Shown here: piece after piece, positions 21,711 through 33,179 of the stretch
Layout of the letters: the number at the start of each line of letters is the position of its first letter
How positions within the stretch are numbered: the first letter of the stretch is position 1
Assembly (NCBI GenBank): GCA_027627225.1
Contig: CM051025.1
Span: forward strand, 56,054,681-56,118,680
Direction: 5' to 3'
Source of the DNA: Congeria kusceri
Taxonomy: Eukaryota > Mollusca > Bivalvia > Myida > Dreissenidae
Length of the DNA: 64,000 nucleotides
Translations under genes and position numbers: made by a program
Notes under the pieces: model-generated
Databases searched by the model: none
Seen by the model: the letters and a program-made list of their open reading frames with translations, nothing else
What the model was told of the DNA's origin: nothing

Positions 21711-22495
21711 TTGGCAGATTTATTGCCACCAATCAACATCAAGAAAGGTAAATGGAAGTTTCCTACTGAATGGAAATGGGGCGATGAACAGCAGAAGTGT
21801 TTTGAACAATTGAAAGATATTTTAACTTCACCTCCTGTACTTGTTACCCAAATTTTTAAAATTCCCTTTGAGTTGCATACTGATGCCTGTACACAAAGTT
21901 TGGGTAATGTGTTGTACCAACAACAGGACGGTTTTAAACGCGTAATTTCTTACGCCAGTCAATCACTCTCAAAGTATGAGAAGAATTATTTTGCATTTAA
22001 ATTAGAGTTTTTAGCTCTTAAATGGGCAGTAACAGAAAAGTTTTCAAGTTTTAACAGATAATAACCCATAATATACATTCTTTCATCGGCAAAATTATAT
22101 GCCACAGGGCAGCGTTTTGGGTCTCAGCGCTTAGTCCTTATTCTTTTGACATTAAGTACAGAAGTGGTGTTAATAACAAGGATGCAGATGGGATGAGTAG
22201 ATATCCCCAGGAAAAAGTCAATGATGACTATGTAAACATTGACAGTGACACTGTCAGAGCCATTTTTACATGTATCACACCACCATTTGCAGAAACTTTG
22301 CCATCTTTTAAGTTGAATATCATTGATGTTACTGAGGACATTGGAAAGCCTATGGCACAATTTGAATTGAGAGAAATCAGGAAACAACAAAGATTGGATA
22401 TTTTAATTGATAAATGGAGGATTGCTACTATTGATAAAGTTGTTCCTTCGTTTCTCTTTGATGATATAATTGTACCATTTGTTATTTTATTTTAA
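21700..22495 (+). pseudogene. Ty3/gypsy RT end and RNase H (RT palm deleted)
   Basis: Directly after the protease linker, HCLADLLPP and FEQLKDILTSPPVL are the end of the RT connection. Next come FELHTDACTQSLGNVLYQQQ, SYASQSLSKYEKNY and KLEFLALKWAVTEKF, the RNase H domain with its first Asp and Glu. A frameshift at about 22,045 moves the sense to TDNNP, a stop, then ATGQRFWVSALSPY and DADGMSRYP. Open sequence runs on to 22,495 without an integrase zinc finger or core. The whole RT finger and palm region is missing at the 21,690-21,710 junction. Confidence 0.88.
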
Positions 22496-22499
22496 ATAG

Positions 22500-23031
22500 A
22501 ACCACTAAAGCACATATTAAGCACGATTCAAATTCATGTATATCCGTGCCTTTATTTATAAAGTTTCATACGAAAATGTGTATGCCTTTTGTATGTGTTT
22601 CTCTTTATTCTCAGCAACGCACTTATATTGTATAAACCTGATTTAGGCAGCTATTCGCGTAATGAGTAGGCAAGCTAGTAATATTAACGTTATACGAATA
22701 CATGCACTATATTTTGGACATAGATCTACTCCAAACTGGTCATTTGAGTTACTCTAAATAAGAACAAAGAGAACTATCTTAGCATGCAGACAATTCGGTG
22801 TCTATTCACTTGTCACCGTAATTGTCTCTCGAAAAGTTAGTTTACTCTAGTTTAAGGACCAGTTTTCTTTCAAATTTAACGTACGTGCGGCATTGGTAAT
22901 GAACACCTTAATTGACAGTACAAACCGGCATAATCCGCTAGCATTTTCAAAGATTTTGCTTGATCATTACTGAATAACATGCCGTCATTGTCAAGGTCGT
23001 TGTAGCATGACTTGTTGAGGCAAGTCTATTT
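22500..23031. other. Gene-free stretch
   Basis: No recognisable gene. A right-hand terminal repeat for the gypsy remnant would be expected here but I cannot match one. Confidence 0.5.
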
Positions 23032-23359
23032 GCCAATAAAATTATTGTTTGTTTATTTATTTGGATTTTTCGCCTTATTTAACAGTATTTCAGTCAAATA
23101 ACGGCGGTCAGTTAACCTACTCGCACTTTTCCTGGGTAAGCGGGTTTACCAGTACTGCGTGCACATACTTATGCCAGTAACTGACAACTGCCTTACTTGA
23201 ATCAGAGGTAGGGGAGAATGGACGTAGAAATAATTTCATGACTAATGCCCACACAAGTTATGTGGCCGGGCTGGGACTCGAACCCGCGATCATCGGATTT
23301 GTAGTCCAGCGTAGTCTACCAACTGATCTAGGCGGCCCGGCGACGCCAATACAATTAAA
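23032..23359 (-). mobile_element. Full-length tRNA-derived SINE with target-site duplications
   Basis: Read on the minus strand, the head (about 23,344-23,262) is tRNA-like, with an A-box (TAGATCAGTTGGTAGACT) and a B-box (GGGTTCGAGTCCC), followed by a ~200-bp body (ATTCTCCCCTACCTCTGATT, then GTCAGTTACTGGCATAAGTA) and an AAATAAATAAACAAAC tail. GCCAATAAAATTATT (23,032-23,046) and GCCAATACAATTAAA (23,345-23,359) form a ~15-bp target duplication. Copies of the same family occur at 60,584-60,897 and 63,350-63,590. It is transcribed by RNA polymerase III when active and encodes no protein. It resembles the tRNA-headed SINE superfamilies described in molluscs; the exact family is not verified. Confidence 0.88.
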
Positions 23360-25865
23360 GACAATTTGAAAATCGAATATTTCCCTATTGCTTCGTGTTT
23401 GTTGTTCCAACCTTGAAGCGCACAAAGAGTAGAAACCAAATTATACTTCCGCAATGTTCCGGTTGCTTTTTTGATATATTCTTTTGTTTGATTGAAAGTT
23501 TATGGCAAATTCACACATACTGTTCCACTGAGTCCATATTTGATTGATATGAACAGTGTTTGTTGTCTTTATGCCCTAGATCGACTGCTATACAAATCTG
23601 GTATAGGTGCCAAATGATTTGTAACAATACACTAAGATATTTAAAGTGTCCTTGTATAATTTGTCAACAGAAATGTTTATATTTTATATTATAAATATCT
23701 GCTCCAGTTTGAAACTTATTTAATGGCATTGTCTTGTTGAGGGGCGCATTTGTTTTGAATGTACATTTTGTCGATTACGTATTGTCCTATTGTGTTGCAT
23801 CAACTACACACTTAAACATAAATTACATGTTATTCACAATTCATGTTTGTTTGTTGTTGTTTTTTATTATTAAAAATTCAAATGGTTTTATTACTATAAT
23901 GACTTCTTTATTTTTAATATTCTGAGTTTCGATTGTTTTGAAATAAATTTACACGCAGGATTTGATACAATGTCTTAATTTTGTCACGATATAAGTGTGA
24001 GTTACGTTTTAGTTTCCTCGAAAAATTTGCAACGTATGACATATGTGTAAAGAGTCTCAACTTTCGATATTTTGGCATTTCGTCAATGTGCCTGGCTGCC
24101 TGCAGATACATTCTTAAAGTCGCAAAAACAGAAAGCGCATTGTTTACAACCCAATAAAACAAGTTGTATATACTATCAAGATCTTTTGATATTTATGACA
24201 AAAAAAAAAACCACAGCAACATATCACTTATTTGTATGGGGAATTATATATATATTACGATTTCTATCTTCTGTATAGTGTAATTGTCGGTATACATTCC
24301 GTTTGCCAACGAATTAAATCAATTTCAAGGCGCGTATTCAAAGGGTACAGTGAAAAATGCAAATCATCAAGTTTGAAAAAAATATGATAACATAAGGGAA
24401 CATGTTGTTTCCTCAACAAAAGTGAGCTATGTGTAACAACTGTAGGTCACCGTCCCCGTTGCAAAAATATTCATGGTTATACCGAACATTGTTTTGCAAA
24501 AACATTATCTACATGTATATTATGCAAATATTATGCAAAAAATGTAAGCATTTATTAATAAAGCCTTATGGATAAACTAGTTAACTCAGACTCTAAACAA
24601 TTATATTGTAAATCAAGTTATTATAAGAAAAACACACACTTAAAATTATTTTTCACTCAAATCACTTACATCTGCAATTTTAAGTACCTAAGTCATAAAT
24701 GCCTTGACAGTACATACCGCTTCTACTAGATATTATAATCTTGGTATGTTGATCGATACACAGTCTAGCAAGTTATTGCCAGCAGGTATGCGATATTTTC
24801 TTGCCTATCAAAGACGTTTCCAATTGTACAAATGGGTGTAAGGTGATACTTGCATACCACGTGCGGACGCTAGCTGACATCTTATTAAGGATTATCATTG
24901 AGTGGCAAAATAGATTTTAAAGTATGAAATGACTTGATTTTTAAATACGTATTCCTTTTAAAATATATTGAATTGCGTTGTTTTTTCTTGTTCGTCTAAA
25001 AAAATGAACATGCAACAATAACTCAAACGGAAACGCATGTGCAATATTGCATGGACAGAGATAAACAACTGTATTAAACTTTTATATAGCGTAGTTTATC
25101 CGACATCAAAATATATAACTCATTGCAATTAACGCTATAAATTATTAACGATTTGGGAAAATGTGTGAACCAATTAGTACTTTACCAAAGAAGGGTGTCT
25201 TTTAAGTAGCTTTCACGTATGATATTATTGTATTTTTATGACCTTGTCCTAGAACATTGGCCACAAAAAACCGGTCCTAAACAGAAATATTTTGATTTTT
25301 CAAGATATTGCGTACCAAGACAAAACAAAAATCAGCACTTATGTTTGTCTTAATAACGCCAAATCATTGATATTTCTATTTTTAAATATTGTTTTGGTTA
25401 CGACTTAGATTGCAGACAACCATATACCTCTATAAAAGGCGTTACAATTAAGAAGATAGTCATTGTCCACTGTTGTGATTACTTTGTCTAAGGAGCTGTG
25501 TGGTTAACGTATTGCACCTGAAGAATGGTAACTAAACATTTCTACCAACTAGGATAATTAATTCTATATGTTTAATGTATGTTTGCAATTTATTTCTATT
25601 GAATGATTATTGTAGAACTGAAAGAAACTTCGCTTTATTTTTTTTTTAATATAAGATATCGAACCATTTTTAATAGCAATTTATTTTAAGAATAAAACAA
25701 CTTGTAATAACAAAAGGTTCAAGAAAATAATAATTAGCAAAAAAAATATGTATATCCTGAATTCTGTTCGGAAATGTTTACCCGTTTAATGTTCAAAAAT
25801 ATTCAAATGCACTTATTAAGATACATGTACATAAAATGTCACATGTCAGTTTGTTTATTATCATT
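23360..25865. other. Gene-free AT-rich stretch
   Basis: About 2.5 kb with only short biased frames. No RNA gene or ordered repeat was seen. Confidence 0.55.
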
Positions 25866-26932
25866 TTTAGCTCGACTATTCGAAGAATAGATGAGCTTTC
25901 CTACTTCCCCCGGCGTCGGCGTTGGCGTACGCGTCCAAGTCTGAATTTGGTTAAAGTTTTTATTCAGAAGTCTCGTAACTTCAAAACTACATAAGTTATT
26001 CACTTGAAACCTGTAACTAACCTTTGTCATCAACTCCAGTATCAAGGACAACATTCCGTATAACTCTGTTTTGTATTTGACAGAGTTATGCCCATTTTTC
26101 ACTTAGATATTCTGGTTAAAGTTTATATTCAAAAGTTTTGTAACTTCAAAACTACATAAGTTATGCACTTGAAACTTGTAACTAACCTTTGTCATCAACT
26201 CCAGTATCAAGGGCAACATTCCGTATAACTCTGTTTTGTATTTTGACAGAGTTATGCCCCTTTTTCACATAGATTTTCTGGTTAAAGTTTATATTCAAAA
26301 GTTGTGTAACTTCAAAACTACATAAGTTATTCTCTTGAAACTTGGAACTAACCTTTGTCATCAACTTCAGTGTCAGGGGCAACATTCCCCATAACTCTGT
26401 TTTGTATGTTGACAGATTTATGCCCCCTTTTCACTTGGATTTTCTGGTTAAAGTTTATATTCAATTTGTTTTATAACTTCATAACTACATAAGTTATTCA
26501 CTTGAAACTTGGAACTAACCTTTGTCATCAACTCTAGTATCAGGGGCAACATTACACATAACTATGTTTTGTATTTTGATAGAGTTATGCCTCTTTTTCA
26601 CTTCGATTTTCTGGTTAAAGTTTATATTCAAAAGTTTTGTTACTTCAAAATATATAAATTATTTACTTGAAACTTGGAACTAACCTTTGTCATCAACTCT
26701 AGTATCAGGGGCAACATTACCCATAACTTTGTTTTGTATTTTGACAGAGTTAGCCCACTTTTTACACAGACTTTGTGGTTAAAGTTTTTGTTCCAAAAAT
26801 TTATAATCTATACAAGGGTTTACTTAAAAATATTTTATTTTAACTTATTTATGCCCCTTTCACTATCCAAAATATGTACGAACTCAAATACTTCGAATAT
26901 TCGAGCGCGCTGTCCTCTGACAGCTCTTGATT
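25866..26932 (-). mobile_element. Helitron-like non-autonomous element with ~166-bp core repeats
   Basis: A marker (GGTTAAAGTTTATATTC and variants) recurs at about 25,948, 26,113, 26,279, 26,445, 26,612 and 26,777, so the core is about five tandem units of 165-167 bp. Each has AACTTCAAAACTACATAAG and TTTGTCATCAACTC and ends with GACAGAGTTATGCCC. One edge has a hairpin, CTATTC (25,876-25,881) with GAATAG (25,885-25,890) inside GCTC/GAGC, followed on the minus strand by CTAAAAA, which fits a Helitron CTRR 3' end. The other edge has a GC-rich hairpin, CTGTC/GACAG, at 26,910-26,923. This terminal-hairpin plus tandem-core build matches Helentron-related elements of bivalves (pearl type, BIV160-like repeats). 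Function is only inferred. Confidence 0.65.
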
Positions 26933-26949
26933 TGTACTATTTTCAGGCC

Positions 26950-29531
26950 ATGTCAATGCTCTTTGCATTTGCTCTTCTGCTGACTGGTGAGCACTTTGTT
27001 CCATGTGAAGCAGTTGGTAAGTCTTTACGACTACTTAACAAACTGACTTATTCACACGAATCCTGTTGGAGAGACAATACGTTCCATTCTAGACAATACG
27101 TTCCATTCTAGACATTTTCATCATAACTGACACGTTTGCAATCGCGCTGGTATAGTAAATTGTAGTCTTCATTGCAGAAATGTTGTATCAAAGCATGTAT
27201 TTATCAAACTAATGTACCCATATGTTTATTTATCTGTAAATAAAGAACGGTCGTTGTTTTATTATGTACAGTTATTCAACTCACTCGTCGTATATTTCGC
27301 CTTAGATCTCAAAATCGTTGTATGTTAGCAGATAAATAACGATAGATCGAACGCTAATTCTTTGAAATGCATCAAAAAGAAAAGAAAAATGTCTACGTTT
27401 TTCAGCCTGAGCATTCACCATACCAATACATAAATCAAAAGAAAATTGAGAGAATTGCGAAATCTGGACCGAATGTTTCCTTGTTCATGTTCCAGTCAAC
27501 TCAGTCAGCTAATCGAGAATATATTTTTCATTCTAGCATATGTTATTATTTTATTTTATGGACCCTTACTATTTAAACGCACGGTATGCATAATTTTATA
27601 TATAAATAAAGAAGCCTATTCTCCACTTGTTGCAGTTTAAGGATTTCAAACTAAAGTTTCACAACACTGTCGGACATACTGTTCAGAGTTCTTTCCCTTG
27701 TTGTAACACACTTAACAAATGTGTTTTCTGTATATTGTTCACACTTTCTTTGTGTAAGGTGGCAAACAACACAATCAAACAAGATATACATCACTATGTC
27801 CACGTCATATTGCATTAAGAATATTTTGAGGATTATAAAACTCTACATGTATACACTTGCACACTGACACTAAAGTCTATTCATAATTTAATGATTGAAG
27901 TTATTTTATACATTGGATCGATAACTACTTTTCAGATGTTTCCGCCACTGTCTGCACTGCTACAGGCACAGAGTGTGGTTCAATAGTCAATGCCTACTGT
28001 AACACTGCGACTCTGAAGTGTAAATGTGCCGCATTTTCAACAGAGACAACTGCCACGTGTACAGCCACAGGTAAGAATTACACGTTTACCATTTATATAA
28101 AAATTTACCTTTCAAATAATATTTTACACAAATCAGGATTCGTTTAATTATATACTCCGTATTTGAATATCCGTTGTAATGGCCAATACAAATAATAGAA
28201 AGCTAACAGAGCTTTCGTCCTAATACTTAGGACTTCATCAGCATTCTAAAGAGATTTGCCTACTGGTGATTTACACTACTCTGAGTCAGCGATGTTTTCT
28301 TTTAATAATTAAACGCTACAAGTTTATGAATATTTTATGAAAACAAGAAAATGTTTGATTAACATTCTGCATGAATCATTTATTGCCGATACAGCATGCG
28401 TCGCGGCTGTTACCTGCACAGCTTTGGATTCCAAATCGGAATGTTCGGGAACATCCGGCACGGACAAATGTCGCTGCCCAACATCGACCCATCTGCTGGG
28501 AAACGAAGGGAAATGCGCGCTAAGTATGCAGTCATTGCTATCAGACTATATAATCTTCATTTACATTTCGGACATTTTACTTATTATTAATGTAACGAAG
28601 TCATATAATTTATTGAACTCGTTAATTTGCTAATCATACTTTTGAAAGTAATATTAATCATTTTATTAATATATATTAATATATTTATTTTGAAAACAAC
28701 AAAATAACAAGGTACTGACGTACTCCAAATTTTTAAGACAAAAAAGGGCCACCAAGCTCGGCCGTAATTACAAAATGCCGTTCTTTTTTGTATTCAGAAT
28801 ATGTTACCCTTTCTCAATATTTATATTTAATGTTTACCTTTATTTTATGCAAATATTAATAACATGTGACATGTCTTCATGTTGTTTTTATAGTGCCTTT
28901 TGGTGGTTATTGTATACATAGTCCATTAATATCAACTAAGCATTATTTTGTTTATGAATACTCGTTATTACTTGTTAAGTTTTAATATATAACAGTATGT
29001 CCCTTTCCTTTTTCTGTTTAGAATGCACAGCAGATGCAACATGTACTGCTGACGACGCCAACTCTAAATGTTCGGGCACCGCATCCACAGACAAATGCCA
29101 GTGCAAGACTGGGTACAGCCTGGGAAGTGATGGGAAATGTGCTTCCGGTATATGAACTTTTTTCTTAACTTGTTTACGAGAAATTCGTGTATTAAGTGAC
29201 AGTGCTTGTTTGTTTATTATAGGTTCTAAGATAGCGTGTGTACGTTTCGTATTTTACTCTGATGCTCTTGAGTATAGACCGTTGTAAAAACATTAACTGA
29301 AGGTTTATGTTTAATTTTAAGATTCCCATTTCTTAATCATTTTCACATAGTATTGATTAAAAAAACACAAACGATGAGCTCAATAAACTATAGCAAACAT
29401 ATTTTGTCAATAAATGCCTGTGAAATAGAATTCTGAATTAATTATGCATTGTTTATTTGTTGGCAGGTGCTGCTGGTGCAGTTCTCTCGATGGTGATGCT
29501 TTTGGCTTGCTTAGTAACCACGCTGTTCTAA
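26950..29531 (+). CDS. Five-exon gene: small secreted/GPI-anchored protein with three six-cysteine modules
   Basis: Coding exons are 26,950-27,016, 27,936-28,070, 28,395-28,523, 29,022-29,147 and 29,467-29,531, giving 522 nt and 173 residues. All junctions are AG/GT and all four introns are phase 1, so exons 2-4 (135, 129 and 126 nt) are each a symmetric, shuffle-ready module. Exon 1 encodes a signal peptide (MSMLFAFALLLTG...). Exons 2-4 each encode one module with the pattern C-x5/6-C-x7/8-C-x6/8-C-x-C-x10/12-C. Modules 2 and 3 are close paralogues, sharing TC(T)A, KCSG or ECSG, TDKC and GKC. The pattern resembles EB/EGF-like modules. Exon 5 gives a small-residue stretch (SGAAGA) and a hydrophobic tail ending in TTLF, typical of a GPI-anchor signal, though a short membrane anchor is possible. 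It is probably displayed at the cell surface or secreted; ligand and role are unknown. The start was chosen as the first ATG giving a signal peptide; a 5' untranslated exon may lie upstream (acceptor-like TTTTCAG at 26,940-26,946). The exon 4 donor (GTATAT) is the weakest site. Confidence 0.82.
28198..28241 (-). ncRNA. Hammerhead-ribozyme-like fold in intron 2
   Basis: On the minus strand CTGATGA (28,241-28,235) is followed by one extra A, a perfect 7-bp stem GTCCTAA/TTAGGAC with a 3-base loop, GAAA, and a short stem AGCT/AGCT before TTTC. This is the order of a hammerhead core (CUGAUGA, stem II, GAAA, stem III, cleavage UH). Hammerheads of this compact kind occur in Penelope-like and other retroelements. 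The extra A and poor stem I suggest a decayed or inactive copy. It runs antisense to the host gene. Confidence 0.45.
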
Positions 29532-30165
29532 TCTATTTTACTGAGCGTTATGGTGACCAACATATAATCTAACCTTTAGACCGCATAGTGTTAAACGAGT
29601 TCATTCTTCAACTGAATTGTAACAATGTTTGCAAAATCTGTTTTATTGCGTTAATTACTTTCACGAACTACTAGTATATCTTTTTGATCTGCGTGATATT
29701 TGATTTGTCTACCTTTGCGTGACATTTTAGTAGTCCAAAGTCCATACTGTGAACGATTTTGTCGATTACAAAGTGTCATTGTCATTTCTTTGCGAGTAAG
29801 ACCGCATTGATGATCAACATTGCTTATTATTGTTGCCAAAATTGTTCATTTGTTTAAAAACTGAAAACACTGAAAAAAATATATAGTTTGTGTGTGATTT
29901 AATTAAGTCATTATTTGCGAATGATTAAATTGAAGATTCTGTATTTGGGAATAGCATGTTATAAGTATTGAAAGAATTGCAATGAACTTGCGAATATGAC
30001 TTGTATGAGCACACGAACTATCAATGACATAACTCATGTAATGTTAAAACAAAGAAAATGATATAACAACTTTTGTAATTAAGTATGAAAAGCTACAAAA
30101 ATCTTATTTATGGGAAAGTGCTTGCTTTGTCTGTGTAATAAAAATTGCTTTAAGTGCGTGTCATG
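29532..30165 (+). other. Probable 3' untranslated region and polyadenylation signal of the cysteine-module gene
   Basis: AATAAA at 30,137-30,142 is followed within about 20 bases by a GT-rich stretch (GTGCGTGTCATGTTTT), a plausible polyadenylation site that gives a ~620-bp untranslated tail. No other gene is seen here; a 62-codon minus-strand frame at 29,839-29,651 is unsupported. Confidence 0.55.
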
Positions 30166-31132
30166 TTTTACTCTCGACAAATATTTTTTTGGGAACAACA
30201 AACTCAGAAGGTTATATCGAGTGTTACTCGATCAATCCATAATATTGTAATCTGATCTAAAAAAAGTATTACGAAATCTTGTTAACTTCTATTTAAAAAC
30301 AACTAAATCAGTTTTCTTAATTACATGATGATAGTAATCCCTGCAAAATCCGCATTGAAACTGTTCTTTTCAGACGTTTTACTAGCCATGTTATACCAAA
30401 AATCATCGGCAACTATTGATTATTTACAGGAATATTTATTACAGAACAATAAGCAAACATTTCTATCAAGAGAAGTTAGGATTTAGAAAAAAATAATTTA
30501 ATTGTTACAGAATCCTATTCTACTCGATTTATTTATAATAACTAATTTGAACTTAATAATGCAGGTGGATGCTATATCAAGACATATATTGGCAAAATTA
30601 ATAAATAAAACTATATATAACAATCGCTCACACATAAAACAAATACAATATATTTGCTATAAATAACAATAAATAAATGTAATACAATAATGCATATTAT
30701 TATATACAGATATGCACGCCATGTAAAGCAGTCAAATGTTTACATGTACAAAAACGATATTTTATTTTTTAAATTAACTTATAACATTTAACAGCTAAGT
30801 ACTGGTTTGAACATTAATATACATTAATACAATACACAACTAAATGCTAGTCTAATAGTAGTTATTGTTTACGGTAAATTGTTTTTAACTGCACTAATAA
30901 TTACAATTGGACAAAATTGTGTATGAGATTGGTCAGAGTGATCGATATGTTCAAGTATAGAACTTTTTATTGGTTATACAAATCAGTTATCCAAAAGCAC
31001 ATCGTTAATAATTGTTACGTAAATTATGTTACTTAAAACGGTTCATATACATTACATAGAGCATACTAGGTTAGTGTTGAATACAGATAAGTTTATTTTG
31101 CGATGTTTAGAACACTTGAACCACGAGCGGTA
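30166..31132. other. Gene-free AT-rich stretch
   Basis: Nothing recognisable. Confidence 0.55.
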
Positions 31133-31585
31133 ATTTTAAGAACGATGAATCCACTGAGCTTAACTTGAAAATAATAAATGAGTTATTTCCAATTAAAAAT
31201 ATATTCCGGAACTATGGTTCTATTTACATGTGTAGCATGTGCATTAACCAGTAAATTATTGCAAAGCATTGGTTTGCAAGCTTTAGTATATTGTGAAAGT
31301 TATCTTTTTATGTCAAGCAAAATTTAAAGAGATAGTCAGATAATTTACTCTGTAACCATTTAGCTATTCAGTGTTACTCGTAAAACAAGAGTGGAGATTT
31401 TAAGAACGATAAATCCACTGTGCTGAAGTTTAAAATCATAAATGAGTTATTTCCAATCAAACATTTATCACGGAATCATGGTTATATTTACATGTGTAGC
31501 ATGTGCATTAACCAGTAAATTATTGCAAAGCATTGGTTTTGCAAGCTTTAATATATTGTTAAAAATATCCTTTTATATCGAGCAA
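31133..31585. repeat. Two diverged ~190-bp direct repeats, 264 bp apart
   Basis: Both copies begin ATTTTAAGAACGAT and share AATCCACTG, AATGAGTTATTTCCAAT and the long block ACATGTGTAGCATGTGCATT through TTGCAAAGCATTGGTTT. A short frame in the second copy (31,442-31,663) is not supported. Confidence 0.85.
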
Positions 31586-32519
31586 TATTTCAATCTTAAT
31601 CATATTACGCTATTGCTTATTAGTTCTGTTCGTTACTGTGTGTTACAAAATTACCAGTGTTAAATTTAAGTTATTATTAAAGTAGTGTTTCTTTAATGTC
31701 TTTAACATTATGTCAATATTAATATTTAATCTCAAATATTCTGCATTGACACCTTAATAAAAAAGTTAAGCACGTGTTCATGTTCAAAAATAATTTAGTT
31801 CATCATTTCAATGCATTGTACTTGTTTTTGCGAAGATGCAAATGGATTGGAATCTCTACTTTCCAATTCGTAGATTATTTTTTGTCATCAATGTTCAAGA
31901 TGCCGTATGCGATTGAAAGAAAAACGTGTTTGTTATCCATTTGAACAACGTAAATATAGATAACTTACATTATCGCCAAGCAGTTTCGTATTTGTCGTTT
32001 CAAATTAGTTTGAGCACTCGCCCAACCATGAAAGATCTTACTATTTGAATATGACAAGGCTAAAAATGCCAAAGCTGTTGACACATAAATTGTAGTGAAC
32101 AGACATACTTTTAAATATAATGTATTTAACAAAAGGAAACTTGTTTTAATTGAATTTATTTCGATAATTTTAAACAATAATCCAACTATAAGATACTTTA
32201 TGTAATTAAACCACGGCTAGTGGTTTTCAAGGGAAGTAAGTTTGAAAAGTCATGTGTCACTTATTTTCAAGAGTTGTTTCATACAGATAATCTGATTAAA
32301 TATTATAATTGACTCTAACATTTAAGACTAAGTTGTAGAGATAAACACGGTTAAACAAGATTTGTTATAGATTAAACAGTATGTACTTATATTTGCAACT
32401 TGTTGATCCCTTGTATTGATTATATCAACAAAACAAAGGGAGATTATTCAAACTTCTCTGTGTAGCCAATGCCAATTAATATCTTTGCATAATAACGGGA
32501 ATTAACAAACACGTGCCTT
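31586..32519. other. Gene-free AT-rich stretch
   Basis: Nothing recognisable. Confidence 0.55.
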
Positions 32520-32825
32520 TTAGCTCTCCTGGCCACGACCTGTTAAGCGTTGTGCAGTGGTCGAATCATTCATCTGAAAGGACTCCGAGCCTAAAGCGCT
32601 TGGTGGGCTTTGCAAAGCCAGACGTAGGCTGTTTCAGAGTGAAAAACAAGAGCGTACACTATATGTGACTCTGTGGAAGCCGTTGTAGCCATGACGTCGC
32701 CTGAGGTTAAAAACGGCTTTCATCCAGGTAATAGTGCAAGGATCACGCTGGTTAGATTGATCGGGCAGTTTTACCAGAAGGTTCCCGACTTCCCGCTAAC
32801 GTAACGCGTAACCTTCCGTTACAAT
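32520..32825. other. GC-richer anonymous block, possible dispersed repeat
   Basis: Composition rises sharply compared with its flanks (CTCTCCTGGCCACGACCTG through CCCGCTAACGTAACGCG), with no open frame and no RNA fold that I can recognise. The sharp edges suggest an inserted repeat of unknown class. Confidence 0.4.
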
Positions 32826-33179
32826 GATTTAAAACGAAGAGAAAATTGACAGCATTTGCACAGAGACATACATTTTTTATAGTCTATCACGACACATATC
32901 TAAAGCTTTCATTTTATTTCCAGACAAAATAAGTATTCACATTGCTGTTTATAACGTGTATTAACTGAAATGAGTCAGTTTGGAAATATAACGAACGTGG
33001 CTCCATACTTCTTTTAGACATGTTTTCGTGGACATGTATATACCTATGTAACAGGCTAAACTTTAACAAAATTATTTTTTACTTTAATAGATTTTATCGG
33101 AAAATGGGAAAAACACAACTATAGGATATTCAAATTTGAGTATTTTAGCTGGAGAGTATGCGTTACATAACCAGGAATA

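Larger units (their letters stand above)
14981..22495 (+). mobile_element. Degenerate Ty3/gypsy-type LTR retrotransposon, split by a LINE
   Basis: On the plus strand the pieces of one element appear in order: gag start (15,034-15,375), gag body (16,175-16,760), zinc knuckle (about 21,130-21,180), protease (about 21,290-21,580), the protease-RT linker (to about 21,690), then the end of RT with RNase H (21,710-22,200) and a linker toward integrase (to 22,495). The gag is split once by an ~0.8-kb insert and again, before the zinc knuckle, by a 4.3-kb LINE in the opposite orientation. Almost all of the RT and all recognisable integrase are missing. Several in-frame stops and frameshifts are present. 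No pair of long terminal repeats could be matched by eye. The element is dead; the order of domains is unambiguous. Confidence 0.85.

Noticed and set aside
23262..23344. Possible functional tRNA gene
   Set aside because: The A- and B-boxes are good but the sequence continues into a SINE body with tail and target duplication, and the family recurs elsewhere.
25839..26385. Two related minus-strand frames (LELMTKVS...NNLCSFEVT)
   Set aside because: They are the same stretch of the 166-bp non-coding core repeat read twice, not a protein family.
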